Shown: positions 1-10,324 of the stretch, piece after piece | Layout: every line of letters begins with the position of its first letter | How positions within the stretch are numbered: the first letter of the stretch is position 1 | Source: Bacteroidota bacterium | GTDB taxonomy: Bacteria > Bacteroidota > Bacteroidia > Chitinophagales > Saprospiraceae | Length of the DNA: 63,892 nt | Assembly: GCA_006226345.1 (NCBI GenBank) | Contig: SBHD01000384.1 | Location: 1-63,892 of the forward strand | Reading direction: 5' to 3' | The notes under the pieces: model-generated | Databases searched by the model: none | What the model saw: only the letters and a program-made list of their open reading frames with translations | What the model was told of the DNA's origin: nothing | Program-made: the position numbers and the translations under genes

Positions 1-419
1 TTTTCTTCGATAATTTATCCATTTGCCTTACGGCAATCTATATAATGAATTGTCTATTACATGCTTAAGTATTGGGCTTTTCTCTTTTATATACCAATCG
101 AGCTTAATTCTGTCAGGACAAAGACTCCGGTATTCATGAATTTTTCAGATATTGCATTCCGGCATTCCGGATGACATTTTTCGGAATCAAAATAAGCTGC
201 GCCTACTTATTTTTGACCCGGTTATTGCCATGACCGGTTACACCGGAGACCAACACGCAGGCTATTTGCTTCTCCTTGTTTGGTGTTGTTTGCATTTGTA
301 CTGCAAATTTCACTTCTCCTCCTTTTATAAAACAGGACAGAATTGCAGAATTCAATCCATGCAGATTACTTCGCATGTGTTTTTACTAATCGCTTCAAAA
401 CTAATAACAACCGATCGGC

Positions 420-1937
420 ATGGAATTCGATGTGCTTAAAGACCTGGTCCGCACAATCACCAGAAACAAGGTCAAGCAAATAGAGGTTTTAGGCAATCCG
501 GGACAGGAGAGCAGTCGTACAGAAGAACTGTATGACGGGATTCAAAAGGGCGAGTTCCTTTCAGATGCGGATGCAGCCGCCTACTTTTTTGAATCCGATG
601 AAAAGGATCCCAAATACCGAAAACTGCGCAACCGCCTGATACGGCAATTGATTAATACTTCCTTTTTCATCGACGTCCAGCAACCCATGTTCAGTGATCG
701 TGGGAAGGCAATGTACAATTGTTACCGGGATTACGCAGCGGCCTACATCCTTGCTACCCGTGAAGCCCACCAGGCCAGTGTATACCTGCTACATCAGGTA
801 CTGGAGCAAACTGTCAAATTTGAGTTCACCTCACTCTCGGCCGATATTTGCAGGGAACTCCGCACGCAATATGCCCTAACACCGGGTGATCAGTCCAATC
901 ATGAAAAATTCAGCGCGCTGCACCGCCTGTATGAGGATAAGCGCTATTGGGAGGTTAAGGCATTCGACTACCATGAAAATCTGATCCACCACTACATTGC
1001 AGGCCGCTCCACCAGCAACGAAGTACACCAATTGGCCGCCCGGTACTTTGAGGAGTTGCTGCCGAAGGCAAAGGAGGTGGATACCATGCAGTATTACCTG
1101 TTCACCTATAATGTGGGGGTGATCATGCACCTCTCTGCCAACAACTGCGCTGAAACCATCCAGATCTGCGATGAAGCACTGCAGATTATTCAAAACCGGA
1201 AAATCTCCAACCGGGGTGCGTTGGCGTCTATTGCCATCCAGAAACTGGCCTGCATGACTCAACTACGCCTGTTTGAGCCGGACGATGCCACAGTAAATTA
1301 TTGCCTGAGCCTGGTAGAAGAAGGCGGCTTCAACTGGTTTCGTGTACAGGAGACCATCTTCTATTACAACCTGTATGCCCGCAACTATGAAAAAGCCCTT
1401 AAAGTGTTCGAGCAGGTCATCCAGCACCCCCGGTATGAAATTCTAAGCGGCAGCACCCGGGACATGTGGACACTCCATGGCGGCTATCTGCACCTGCTGG
1501 CCGCTTTAGGAAAACTGGATGCAAAAGTTGTGGAAACCATTGCCGGATACTACAATCCGAACACTACCCGGTACAGCAATGATTTTGAAGTTTTTGACAA
1601 GGAAAAAGAGGGGATGAACATCCCGTTGGTGTTACTACCCATTCTGTACAGTATCGCCAAAGGGGAACATAACGAAGAGAATTTTGGCCGTTCGGTAGAA
1701 GCGCTGGACAAATACCGGAAACGATACCTGGAGAATGACACGAACCGGCGCAGCGCCATTTTTCTGAAAATGATCCTGGCACTCACCAAGAAAGACTTCG
1801 ATGGCGCCCGTGCGGAACGCAAAATGGAAAAGGAGTGGGCGCTGCTTCAGCAGGAGCCGCCACAGGTAGCCGGACAATCTTTTGCCGTTGAGGTAGTACC
1901 CTACGAAGATATCTGGCAAATGCTGACCCAAAAATAA
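420..1937 (+). CDS. hypothetical protein, all-helical (TPR-like)
   Basis: 505-aa ORF with ATG start. Helix-rich repeats (e.g. YYNLYARNYEKALKVFEQVIQ). No recognised catalytic motif. Confidence 0.75.
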   Translation: MEFDVLKDLVRTITRNKVKQIEVLGNPGQESSRTEELYDGIQKGEFLSDADAAAYFFESDEKDPKYRKLRNRLIRQLINTSFFIDVQQPMFSDRGKAMYNCYRDYAAAYILATREAHQASVYLLHQVLEQTVKFEFTSLSADICRELRTQYALTPGDQSNHEKFSALHRLYEDKRYWEVKAFDYHENLIHHYIAGRSTSNEVHQLAARYFEELLPKAKEVDTMQYYLFTYNVGVIMHLSANNCAETIQICDEALQIIQNRKISNRGALASIAIQKLACMTQLRLFEPDDATVNYCLSLVEEGGFNWFRVQETIFYYNLYARNYEKALKVFEQVIQHPRYEILSGSTRDMWTLHGGYLHLLAALGKLDAKVVETIAGYYNPNTTRYSNDFEVFDKEKEGMNIPLVLLPILYSIAKGEHNEENFGRSVEALDKYRKRYLENDTNRRSAIFLKMILALTKKDFDGARAERKMEKEWALLQQEPPQVAGQSFAVEVVPYEDIWQMLTQK

Positions 1938-1976
1938 CGCCTGCTTCATCCGCAATACTGGCAGATGAAGCAGGCG
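1938..1976. terminator. bidirectional hairpin between convergent genes
   Basis: CGCCTGCTTCATC...GATGAAGCAGGCG inverted repeat, 13-bp arms. Confidence 0.6.
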
Positions 1977-2000
1977 CCCCACAACCTGAACTCCCGGAGA

Positions 2001-3035
2001 TCAGGATTCAAAAAAGGAATCGTATTGGTTGCCGCCCCGCTCTGATTTAGAAGGCGCCTGCACCGGTGCATTCAGATCCAGCACTTCCGTTGGACTTTCC
2101 GCTTTTGCAATGAGTGTTTGCTTCTCCTTGCCAAGCAGGAAGGAGACACCTTCTTTCTCCCATTTTTCCAGCATTTCAAGTCCCTCCTCTTCAAACACGC
2201 CATTTTGGAGATCAATCGACTCCATGAAATTCTTGGACATATCCATGAAACGTTCCATCTCGCCTACCTTCTGACCGACATCTTCAGCCATGGCTTCCAG
2301 GGCCATATCATACATGTATTTCTTATCACTACTACCACTCAGGATGTTCATAGCCGAACGAATGGCAGAGTGGCTGGCTTTTATAGCTTTATACTCCTGC
2401 TCCTTAACCACTACCTGGTCCTGCAAGTCTTCCAGCATGATCTCCGAATTTTCATACATTTTGACCAACACACGGTATAGCACCTCCATACGCTTGTAGA
2501 GATCTTCCAGTTTCATGTTCGACTCCTGAAGCCGGCCGGCTTTCCGGGCTTTTAGCACCATTATGGACTCCTTCCCGGTTTCCTTTGCCTTACTGGCCAT
2601 CCCCAGGTTGGTTTTGATCTCCCGCTGATTCTGCCGGATCATTTCCGATAGCTTGTACATCTGGCCTTTAAGCTTGCTGATCTGGGTGTTCATGCTGCCC
2701 AGATTGTCTTTCAGGTCTTCAATGTAGCTTTTCAGGATACCGATCGGGTCGAGCTGCACAAAGATCCCGGTTATCCAGCGCATGACTGACTTATAGACAT
2801 ACCAAACCAGGTTCCGCATTTTAGGATCCAACACCACATAAATAATACCGGCAAGGGCCGCCAGCAATCCGGCCAGATACAGTGTATTTTGGGCAAGGGT
2901 GATCAGTGTAGGAAGTATCTGGTAAAGCAGGTAGCCCCCACCCAAAACGAGGGCAGCCATAAACAGTCCTCCGGTTATGCCCTCCGGGCGTTGCCAGAAA
3001 CTTTTGGGTTTAATCGGTTGCAGTTCTGTGCTCAT
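2001..3035 (-). CDS. membrane-anchored coiled-coil protein, possibly PspA/IM30-like
   Basis: Two N-terminal hydrophobic segments, then long charged coiled coil (LDPIGILKSYIEDLKDNLGSMNTQISKLKGQMYKL...VVVKEQEYKAIKASHSAIRSAMNIL). Confidence 0.75.
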   Translation of the reverse strand: MSTELQPIKPKSFWQRPEGITGGLFMAALVLGGGYLLYQILPTLITLAQNTLYLAGLLAALAGIIYVVLDPKMRNLVWYVYKSVMRWITGIFVQLDPIGILKSYIEDLKDNLGSMNTQISKLKGQMYKLSEMIRQNQREIKTNLGMASKAKETGKESIMVLKARKAGRLQESNMKLEDLYKRMEVLYRVLVKMYENSEIMLEDLQDQVVVKEQEYKAIKASHSAIRSAMNILSGSSDKKYMYDMALEAMAEDVGQKVGEMERFMDMSKNFMESIDLQNGVFEEEGLEMLEKWEKEGVSFLLGKEKQTLIAKAESPTEVLDLNAPVQAPSKSERGGNQYDSFFES

Positions 3036-3095
3036 TTATATTATAAGGTCTTAATGCTTAATGATCTGGTTCAAACACGAGTATTCCGGCCCCGC

Positions 3096-3290
3096 TCACC
3101 TTCCAAAAATATTGGACAGAAACATCCGGACTGCCCGGCGGAAACGGTCGTTAATAAAGAACAGGATAATAAAGGCCAGTACGAAAATCCAGAACATACT
3201 GAGGACCACATTCAATACCTTGAACGCCAGCCACAATATGATCAGCCCTGCCAGGAAAGCAAAGATCGGGTTCTTAAGTAAATCGTTCAT
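3096..3290 (-). CDS. small membrane protein (64 aa)
   Basis: Two hydrophobic segments with a basic C-terminus; immediately upstream of and co-directional with 2001-3035. Confidence 0.6.
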   Translation of the reverse strand: MNDLLKNPIFAFLAGLIILWLAFKVLNVVLSMFWIFVLAFIILFFINDRFRRAVRMFLSNIFGR

Positions 3291-3483
3291 GCAAATTGTT
3301 TTGTTCGCTTATGTTAGTTGGGCGCACCGATAAAAAACCGGATATCCAACGGGGTCAAAATTGCCCGAAAACCGGTAGCCTTGCCAGTTTCGTCGGCGAT
3401 AAGCGGTTATTTTCGGACAAAGTAAGGTAAAATGCCGGATTAATTTAAGTCTCCCTGTGCCGTTTAGGTACAGGACGGATATG

Positions 3484-3491
3484 TACCTTTG
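3484..3491 (+). promoter_or_regulatory. Bacteroidota -7 box TACCTTTG upstream of GT2 gene
   Basis: Exact TAnnTTTG match. Confidence 0.5.
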
Positions 3492-3560
3492 CCCGCCGCG
3501 CAACCAAACGGGATGCCTGCCAGCCTTCTCTTTTTACTGTCTGCCACTACCGCTATTTCC

Positions 3561-4295
3561 ATGTTATCCTTTGACATTACGATCCCTGTACTAAACGAAG
3601 AGGAAACCCTGGTCCAACAGGTAAGTACCCTGCACGGTTTTATTAAGACCCATTTTCCGGATCACCGGAACTGGCGGATCGTGATCGCAGATAACGGCAG
3701 TACTGATCGAACACCCACCCTGGCCCGGGAGCTGACAGAAACAATGCCGGAGGTACAGCTGGTCCGCGTTCCGGAAAAAGGGGTTGGGCTGGCACTTAAA
3801 ACCTCCTGGGTACAAAGTGACGCAGACATCGTAGGGTATATGGACCTCGACCTGGCAACGGATCTCCGGCATTTCATTCAAGCTTATCATGCCTTGGCCT
3901 CAGAAGGGTATGATCTGGTTTACGGCACCCGGTTGCATAAAAGGTCCCGCGTGATCGGCCGCACACTTAAAAGAGAACTTACCTCCCGGGTTTTCAATCT
4001 CATCCTGAAATTATATCTCCGGACACGGTTTTCAGATGGTATGTGTGGGTTCAAGTGGCTTAAACGGGAACATGTGCAGGCACTGATGAATGGCGGGGCT
4101 GTCAGCAATGGTTGGTTTTTCAGTACCGAACTCCTTGCCGTAGCCGAATGGCAGAAATTACGGATCTGCGAACTCCCTGTGATCTGGACAGACGATACCA
4201 GCGGAAGCAAAGTCAACATCCCGCGTCTGGCCCGCCAGTACCTCCATGCTATGGTGGCGTTGAACAAACGCAAACCCAAAGCCGTTTTCAGATAA
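3561..4295 (+). CDS. glycosyltransferase family 2 (dolichol-phosphate mannosyltransferase-like)
   Basis: FDITIPVLNEEETL, DNGSTDRTP, DLDLATDL (DXD). Start chosen at MLSFDITIPV inside the longer ORF 3489-4295. Confidence 0.85.
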   Translation: MLSFDITIPVLNEEETLVQQVSTLHGFIKTHFPDHRNWRIVIADNGSTDRTPTLARELTETMPEVQLVRVPEKGVGLALKTSWVQSDADIVGYMDLDLATDLRHFIQAYHALASEGYDLVYGTRLHKRSRVIGRTLKRELTSRVFNLILKLYLRTRFSDGMCGFKWLKREHVQALMNGGAVSNGWFFSTELLAVAEWQKLRICELPVIWTDDTSGSKVNIPRLARQYLHAMVALNKRKPKAVFR

Positions 4296-4297
4296 GG

Positions 4298-4305
4298 TAC
4301 TTTTG
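4298..4305 (+). promoter_or_regulatory. possible -7 box TACTTTTG
   Basis: TAnnTTTG match just upstream of the AKR start codon. Confidence 0.35.
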
Positions 4306-4310
4306 CCCGG

Positions 4311-5282
4311 ATGCCCAAACCCGCTCCAATGAATTATATCGTATCGAAATCACTATTGCTCGGCACTGCCCAATGGGGTTGGACAGTATCCCGCGCAGCA
4401 GCTTTCCAACTCCTTGACGCCTGGCTGAAGGCCGGGCACCGGAGTATTGACGCTGCTACTAACTACCCGATCAACAAAAATCCGGAACAGTTTAGGGCGG
4501 CTGAAAATATCCTGCTGGAATACATTCGAGCACATGGATTACAGGACCTGGAAATCACCATGAAAATCGGGAGTCTGAACAACATGCGGACGCCGGACAT
4601 CAACCTATCACCGTCCTTTATACTGATGATGGGGGAAGAATACCTCCAGTTGTTCGGCAAAAACCTACATGCCGTCATGCTCCATTGGGACAACCGGTCT
4701 TCCACAACGGAGATCACTGCTTCCGTTCAAGCGCTTCAACAGCTGCAGGAAAACACCAGGATCCGCCCGGGATTATCCGGCATCAAACACCCGGAATTTT
4801 ACGCAGATGTTCTGGCCGGTTCCGGCATTGGTGTAGACATTCAGTTGAAGCATAATATATTCCAGTCCGACCTGCCGCGTTATCAGGCGATCCTGGATTC
4901 CCGCCAGGCGTGCGGCCATCGTTTTTATGCCTATGGGATCAATGCCGGAGGAGTAAAACTGGAAGGCCCCTACCCTGCCGACAGTACTTTTTTGCAGCGC
5001 GGAGGCGACCCCTCCAGCCTGACCTCCAGATTGGAAAAACTGAAACGGGCCGTACCCGAATGGAACCTGGCATTTGTTCGTCCGCCCGTCCGGACGATGA
5101 ATCACATCGGACTGATCTACGGCGGCCTGCACCCGGAACTGGACGGTCTTGTATTGGGTTTCTCCAGTCCAAACCAACTGCAGGAAACCACAGATTTCTG
5201 GCGAAACCTGGAGACATTTGATTACAGCGATATATTTAAAGCACTGAACCGACTGCACGGGTCCCAAACCTCTCTATCTTAG
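4311..5282 (+). CDS. aldo/keto reductase-like protein
   Basis: AKR tetrad context: SIDAATNYP (D,Y), ITMKIG (K), VMLHWD (H). ATG at 4329 is also possible. Confidence 0.75.
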   Translation: MPKPAPMNYIVSKSLLLGTAQWGWTVSRAAAFQLLDAWLKAGHRSIDAATNYPINKNPEQFRAAENILLEYIRAHGLQDLEITMKIGSLNNMRTPDINLSPSFILMMGEEYLQLFGKNLHAVMLHWDNRSSTTEITASVQALQQLQENTRIRPGLSGIKHPEFYADVLAGSGIGVDIQLKHNIFQSDLPRYQAILDSRQACGHRFYAYGINAGGVKLEGPYPADSTFLQRGGDPSSLTSRLEKLKRAVPEWNLAFVRPPVRTMNHIGLIYGGLHPELDGLVLGFSSPNQLQETTDFWRNLETFDYSDIFKALNRLHGSQTSLS

Positions 5283-5288
5283 CCGGCT

Positions 5289-6407
5289 ATGCAAGCGGAT
5301 TCCTTTGATGCAATTGTGATAGGCGGAGGCATTTTCGGGTGCTATGCGGCCCTTTATCTGGCAGGCAAAGGAGCGCGCGTTGCCTTGCTGGAAAAAGAAC
5401 AACGTTTGTTCCGCAAGGCATCTTTAGTCAACCAGGCCCGGTTGCACAGTGGTTATCATTATCCGCGCAGTATCGCCACTGCCGCATTGAGCGATGAGCA
5501 CAAACAACGGTTTACCACTGAGCACCGGCAGTTTGTCAATTTCAGTTTTGAAAAGTACTATGCCATTGATCATTTTGGTTCATTTACCGATCCGGGGCAG
5601 TTCGAACGATTTTGCGCATACCTGAAAATTCCCTGCGAACGCATTACCGAACATCCGCTTTTTAACTTCCACAGGCTGGAAGCATTGTATAAAACCAAAG
5701 AGTACTCCTTCGACCCGGTTCTGTTGCGGGAATACTATTGCAGGCAGGTTGAGGAAAATCCCGGCATCGCCGTATTCAAAAGCATCCGTATCCAAATGGC
5801 CGGGGCCGCTGGCTCCAAATGGGAACTGGATACAACAGCCGGCAGGTTTCATACACCAATGGTCATCAACGCGACCTATGCAGCCACCAATGCCGTCAAC
5901 CGGCTCTTTGGATTAAGGGAGATCGGTCTGACCCATGAGATCTCCGAGATCGCCTTTCTTACCTCCGTGGAATTTCAGGAAAAAGGACTTACTGTTATGG
6001 ATGGCCCCTTTGGCTCGATCATGCCGTATGGGTTAAGTGGGTTGCTGTCGATGTCCTCGGTAGCCTACACCCACCATAAGATCTCCTATGAGAACCTGCC
6101 GCATTTTGATTGCCAGGTCCCGGAGGATCCGGGCTGTACACCGGATATGCCGGGCATCTGCACCGACTGTGCTCGCAGGCCTGCCAGTAATGCGTACAAA
6201 ATGTTGCGGCAAATGGAGCAATATTTTTCCGAGCAAGTGCATTTTCAGTACCTGTTCTCGTACTACACAATCAAGTCCAAACTGAAAACCAGTTATATCG
6301 ATGATGGCCGGCCCACTGAAATTTCCAAATTGCACGATACACCGGCCTTGTACTGTCTTTTTGCCGGAAAAGTGAACTCCATTTACGAAATTGAAAAAAT
6401 CGTCTGA
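5289..6407 (+). CDS. FAD-dependent oxidoreductase (DAO-like)
   Basis: N-terminal dinucleotide-binding motif [32 protein letters not shown]. Confidence 0.85.
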   Translation: MQADSFDAIVIGGGIFGCYAALYLAGKGARVALLEKEQRLFRKASLVNQARLHSGYHYPRSIATAALSDEHKQRFTTEHRQFVNFSFEKYYAIDHFGSFTDPGQFERFCAYLKIPCERITEHPLFNFHRLEALYKTKEYSFDPVLLREYYCRQVEENPGIAVFKSIRIQMAGAAGSKWELDTTAGRFHTPMVINATYAATNAVNRLFGLREIGLTHEISEIAFLTSVEFQEKGLTVMDGPFGSIMPYGLSGLLSMSSVAYTHHKISYENLPHFDCQVPEDPGCTPDMPGICTDCARRPASNAYKMLRQMEQYFSEQVHFQYLFSYYTIKSKLKTSYIDDGRPTEISKLHDTPALYCLFAGKVNSIYEIEKIV

Positions 6408-6411
6408 TTCC

Positions 6412-6876
6412 ATGATCACACATAAAACACGCGTCCTGCCCGAACGAAAACGCATTGCACTTGTAGCCCATGATCATAAAAAAGAAGACCTGATTGACTG
6501 GGCCGTTTACAATAAAAAAATCCTGGCCCGGCATGAACTGTATGCAACCGGCACTACGGGCAGGTTAGTCAGCCAAGCACTGGACCTTCCCGTCCATGTA
6601 TTTCTGAGTGGCCCACTGGGTGGAGACCAACAAATCGGTTCCCTCATCGCCGAAGGCAAAATCGACCTGCTGATCTTTTTCTGGGATCCTATGGAAGCAC
6701 AGCCCCACGACCCGGACATCAAAGCCCTTCTTCGTCTTGGTGTAGTATGGAACCTGCCAATCGCCTGTGACCGGGCAACTGCTGATTTCATCCTGACGTC
6801 GCCTTTGTTTCACGATATTTACGAAGTGATCCTGCCTGATTACAGCGCCTACACCGGGCGGAATACGTCCCGGTAA
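6412..6876 (+). CDS. mgsA: methylglyoxal synthase
   Basis: [63 protein letters not shown] signatures. Confidence 0.95.
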   Translation: MITHKTRVLPERKRIALVAHDHKKEDLIDWAVYNKKILARHELYATGTTGRLVSQALDLPVHVFLSGPLGGDQQIGSLIAEGKIDLLIFFWDPMEAQPHDPDIKALLRLGVVWNLPIACDRATADFILTSPLFHDIYEVILPDYSAYTGRNTSR

Positions 6877-6953
6877 GCCCCCTTTCTTAAGTACTCATCG
6901 GGAGGTACAACCTGGACAGAAAGCACAACTGGCAATTCCTGTAAGGATAGGGC

Positions 6954-7922
6954 TCAGATCACATTACTGGCAAGCCAGAAAAGATAGATCACATACAGAA
7001 GCAGTAAGGTACCTCCTTCGTAACGATGCAACACCCGCGGTGTCAGGATAAAACTGCCGCCAAACATTAACAAGGTGGCCAATACACAAACCCCGAAATC
7101 AACCAGGGTAATATGCCCAACAGGCAGAGGCGCAACTGTAGCACTTGTCCCCAGAATAAAAAACACGTTAAAAATATTTGATCCAACTACGTTCCCGACC
7201 GCCAAATCCGCCTTGCCGTTTATGGCCGCAACGACAGAAGTGGCCAATTCAGGGATCGAGGTGCCGATCGATACCAGGGTAAGCCCGATGATCGCCTCAC
7301 TTATCCCAAAGACCCGCGCTACTTCAACTGCCGAGTCAACGATCAGCTGACCACCGTATACCAAACCAATTAAGCCAATTACCGTTATACCAGAAGCAAG
7401 CCATACCGGCGTGTCGCGCAACTCAGGAGTGGCAACGGCATAGGAAGGACTCTGCCGGGCGACCTCAAACATGTAGTACAAATAAATCGAAAAAAAACAC
7501 AGGAGGACCAGTCCATCTGTGCGCGAGATTGCGGCAGTTGATGCGCTGTCCAGCCAAACATCGCCAGCCAGAAAAAAAGCAACGATCACACCGAGCAGAC
7601 TCAAAGGAATTTCCTTCCAGATGGTATTGCGTTGGATACGCAAGGGTTGCAAGATTGCAGTAAGCCCCAGGATCACACAAATGTTCATAATGTTACTGCC
7701 AATGACATTGCCTAATGCGACTTCGGCAGTTCCGTTCTTTGCGGCTACTACAGAAACTACCAGTTCCGGGGCCGATGTGCCGAAGGAGACTACGGTCAGG
7801 CCTATCACCAGATCGGATACATTCAGACGTTTGGCGAGTGAGGAAGATCCATTCACCACCATTCGTGCGCCGAATGAAACAAATACAATCCCTAATGCGA
7901 TCAAAAGGAAATTGGTAAGCAT
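6954..7922 (-). CDS. calcium/sodium antiporter (CaCA family, YrbG-like)
   Basis: Duplicated alpha repeats SFGTSAPELVVSVVAA...GNVIGSNIMN and SIGTSIPELATSVVAA...GNVVGSNIFN. Confidence 0.92.
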   Translation of the reverse strand: MLTNFLLIALGIVFVSFGARMVVNGSSSLAKRLNVSDLVIGLTVVSFGTSAPELVVSVVAAKNGTAEVALGNVIGSNIMNICVILGLTAILQPLRIQRNTIWKEIPLSLLGVIVAFFLAGDVWLDSASTAAISRTDGLVLLCFFSIYLYYMFEVARQSPSYAVATPELRDTPVWLASGITVIGLIGLVYGGQLIVDSAVEVARVFGISEAIIGLTLVSIGTSIPELATSVVAAINGKADLAVGNVVGSNIFNVFFILGTSATVAPLPVGHITLVDFGVCVLATLLMFGGSFILTPRVLHRYEGGTLLLLYVIYLFWLASNVI

Positions 7923-8085
7923 AGGCTCTCGGAATTGCAGATTGGTGTCTGAGAAAAAGAAGGCCGAAAATCCGCTTCTTTACCAAGGATTCCAAAGCTC
8001 CTGCCGGAAAAGCCACAAGTAATCCTTTTAAAAATGATATTTGCAGTCAAAAACCACCGATTTCCCCGGTATAAAGCAAATCACC

Positions 8086-10299
8086 ATGGGACAAGTGCAT
8101 AAAACCTTTCCGGTATTGGAGATGAGCTGTGCCGCCTGTGCAGTCAGTGTGGAAAGTATCGTAGCGGGCCAACCGGGCGTCAGCGAAGCAAGTGTGAACT
8201 ATGCCAACCAATCGCTGACTGTTACCTATGACAACAGCCAGACCAATGCCGAAACACTTCAACAAGCCGTTCAGTCCATTGGTTATGACCTGATCATTTC
8301 AGAGGAGAACGCTTCGGAAGAACAGGCCGTTAAACAACAGGAACACTACCACCAGATCCTTCGTGATACTATCGGGGCTGGCATTCTTGCTCTTCCGGTT
8401 TTTCTGCTCGGTATGTTCTTCCCGGACTTTCCGAATGCCAACCTTATTATGATGGCACTTGCAGCTCCCGTGGTATTTGGGTTTGGCCGCCGGTTTTTCA
8501 TCCATGCCTGGAAACAAGCCCGACACCTGCAGGCAAATATGGATACGCTGGTTGCTCTCAGTACCGGAATTGCATTCTTGTTCAGCACCTTCAATACGCT
8601 GAACCCCGACTTTTGGCAGACCCGGGGTCTGGAAGCCCACGTTTATTTCGAAGCAGCAGCAGTAGTAGTATTTTTCATCCTCCTTGGTAAAATGCTGGAA
8701 GAACGGGCCAAAGCCAGTACCTCCTCCGCCATAAAAAAACTCATGGGCCTCCAGCCCAATACCGTAATCCTGGTAAACCCGGACGGGCAAAAAACAGAGA
8801 CACCTATTGCAGCAGTCCGGGTAGGCGACCGGATACTGGTACGGCCTGGCGCAAAAATACCCGTAGACGGTAAGGTTGCCTCCGGTGCATCCTTTGTGGA
8901 TGAAAGCATGGTATCCGGCGAACCTATGGCCGTTCAGAAAACACCTGGAGCAATAGTCTTCGCCGGCACATTGAACCAAAAGGGCAGTTTTGAATTCATC
9001 GCCGAAAAAGTAGGGGCCGCTACCTTGCTGGCCCGAATCATTGAAGCGGTCAAACAAGCACAAAGCAGTAAAGCGCCGATCCAAAAATTAGTAGACCGGA
9101 TCGCAGCCATATTTGTTCCGGCCGTATTATTAATTGCTGTACTGACCTTTACGGCCTGGATGGTGTTAGGCGGTGCCTCCGCACTCACCCATGCGCTTCT
9201 CACCAGTGTAACAGTATTGGTGATTGCCTGCCCCTGCGCTTTGGGACTGGCTACACCAACTGCTATCATTGCCGGTGTTGGCCGGGGTGCTGAGTTGGGC
9301 ATTCTCATAAAGGACGCCCAAAGCCTGGAAACCGCACATCGGGTTAGTGCCGTGGTACTGGATAAAACCGGGACCTTAACCGTTGGTCAACCGCAATTAA
9401 GCGGCCAGCACTGGTGGACAGAGAAAGCAGAATACCTGAAAAGTGTAGTCTATTCCATAGAAAGTCATTCCGAGCACCCCCTGGCGCTGGCGATCACGGA
9501 GGCCTTTACCTCCTCTGCCGACACAGAAATGCAGGTCAAGCAATTCCAAAGCATTACTGGAAAAGGCGTTCAAGCCATTGTTGATGGCAAACACTATTCG
9601 ATCGGAAGTCCGGGATTTATTACCGAAAGTGGTGTCAACTGTCCTGCTGAAGCCGACCAGGTAATAGCATCCTGGACGGAAGAAGGCCGTACGGTGATTG
9701 CGATAGCTGAAGAACAGGCACTTGCAGCCTTATTCTCAATCCATGATCCGCTAAAACCGGATAGCCTGGATGCCGTTCAAGCCCTGAAAAGAAGCGGCAG
9801 GTCAGTATATCTGCTTAGCGGTGATGCCCCCAGGGCAGTAGAGGTGATTGCTAGTCAATTGGACCTTGGGGAAGCTAAAGGAGGCCTGCTACCGGCTGAC
9901 AAAGCCGGATTTATTCGGAACCTGCAGGAACAAGGGCATGTAGTAGCAATGGTCGGTGACGGCATCAATGATGCGGAAGCCCTGGCTCAGGCAGATGTCA
10001 GCATTGCTATGGGAAAAGGTTCTGATATTGCCATAGAGACAGCAAATATGGCACTGGTTTCATCCAGCCTCCAGCAGGTCCCGAAAGCACTTCTCTTATC
10101 CTCAAAAACAGTACGTACAATTCGTCAGAACCTGTTCTGGGCGTTTATATATAATGTGATCGGCATTCCGTTGGCAGCGGGCATCCTGTATCCGGTTAAC
10201 GGCTTTTTGCTGAACCCCATGATCGCCGGAGCAGCAATGGCACTGAGTTCCGTTTCAGTGGTAAGCAACAGCCTCCGCCTGCGGAAAGCCCAACTGTGA
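8086..10299 (+). CDS. copA: copper-translocating P-type ATPase
   Basis: HMA domain MSCAACAVSVES, CPC motif IACPCALGLATP, DKTGTLT, GDGINDAEAL. ATG at 8086 preferred over TTG at 8041. Confidence 0.93.
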   Translation: MGQVHKTFPVLEMSCAACAVSVESIVAGQPGVSEASVNYANQSLTVTYDNSQTNAETLQQAVQSIGYDLIISEENASEEQAVKQQEHYHQILRDTIGAGILALPVFLLGMFFPDFPNANLIMMALAAPVVFGFGRRFFIHAWKQARHLQANMDTLVALSTGIAFLFSTFNTLNPDFWQTRGLEAHVYFEAAAVVVFFILLGKMLEERAKASTSSAIKKLMGLQPNTVILVNPDGQKTETPIAAVRVGDRILVRPGAKIPVDGKVASGASFVDESMVSGEPMAVQKTPGAIVFAGTLNQKGSFEFIAEKVGAATLLARIIEAVKQAQSSKAPIQKLVDRIAAIFVPAVLLIAVLTFTAWMVLGGASALTHALLTSVTVLVIACPCALGLATPTAIIAGVGRGAELGILIKDAQSLETAHRVSAVVLDKTGTLTVGQPQLSGQHWWTEKAEYLKSVVYSIESHSEHPLALAITEAFTSSADTEMQVKQFQSITGKGVQAIVDGKHYSIGSPGFITESGVNCPAEADQVIASWTEEGRTVIAIAEEQALAALFSIHDPLKPDSLDAVQALKRSGRSVYLLSGDAPRAVEVIASQLDLGEAKGGLLPADKAGFIRNLQEQGHVVAMVGDGINDAEALAQADVSIAMGKGSDIAIETANMALVSSSLQQVPKALLLSSKTVRTIRQNLFWAFIYNVIGIPLAAGILYPVNGFLLNPMIAGAAMALSSVSVVSNSLRLRKAQL

Positions 10300-10324
10300 T
10301 TTTAACAATCAATATATCCAACAG

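Noticed and set aside
289-307. Inverted repeat TTTGCA-N7-TGCAAA
   Set aside because: Six-bp arms in AT-rich DNA are expected by chance; no supporting context.
152-439. 95-aa ORF upstream of the first CDS
   Set aside because: Overlaps the start of the 505-aa CDS and lacks domain-like features; more likely intergenic.
8299-9084. 261-aa minus-strand ORF inside copA
   Set aside because: Antisense shadow of copA.
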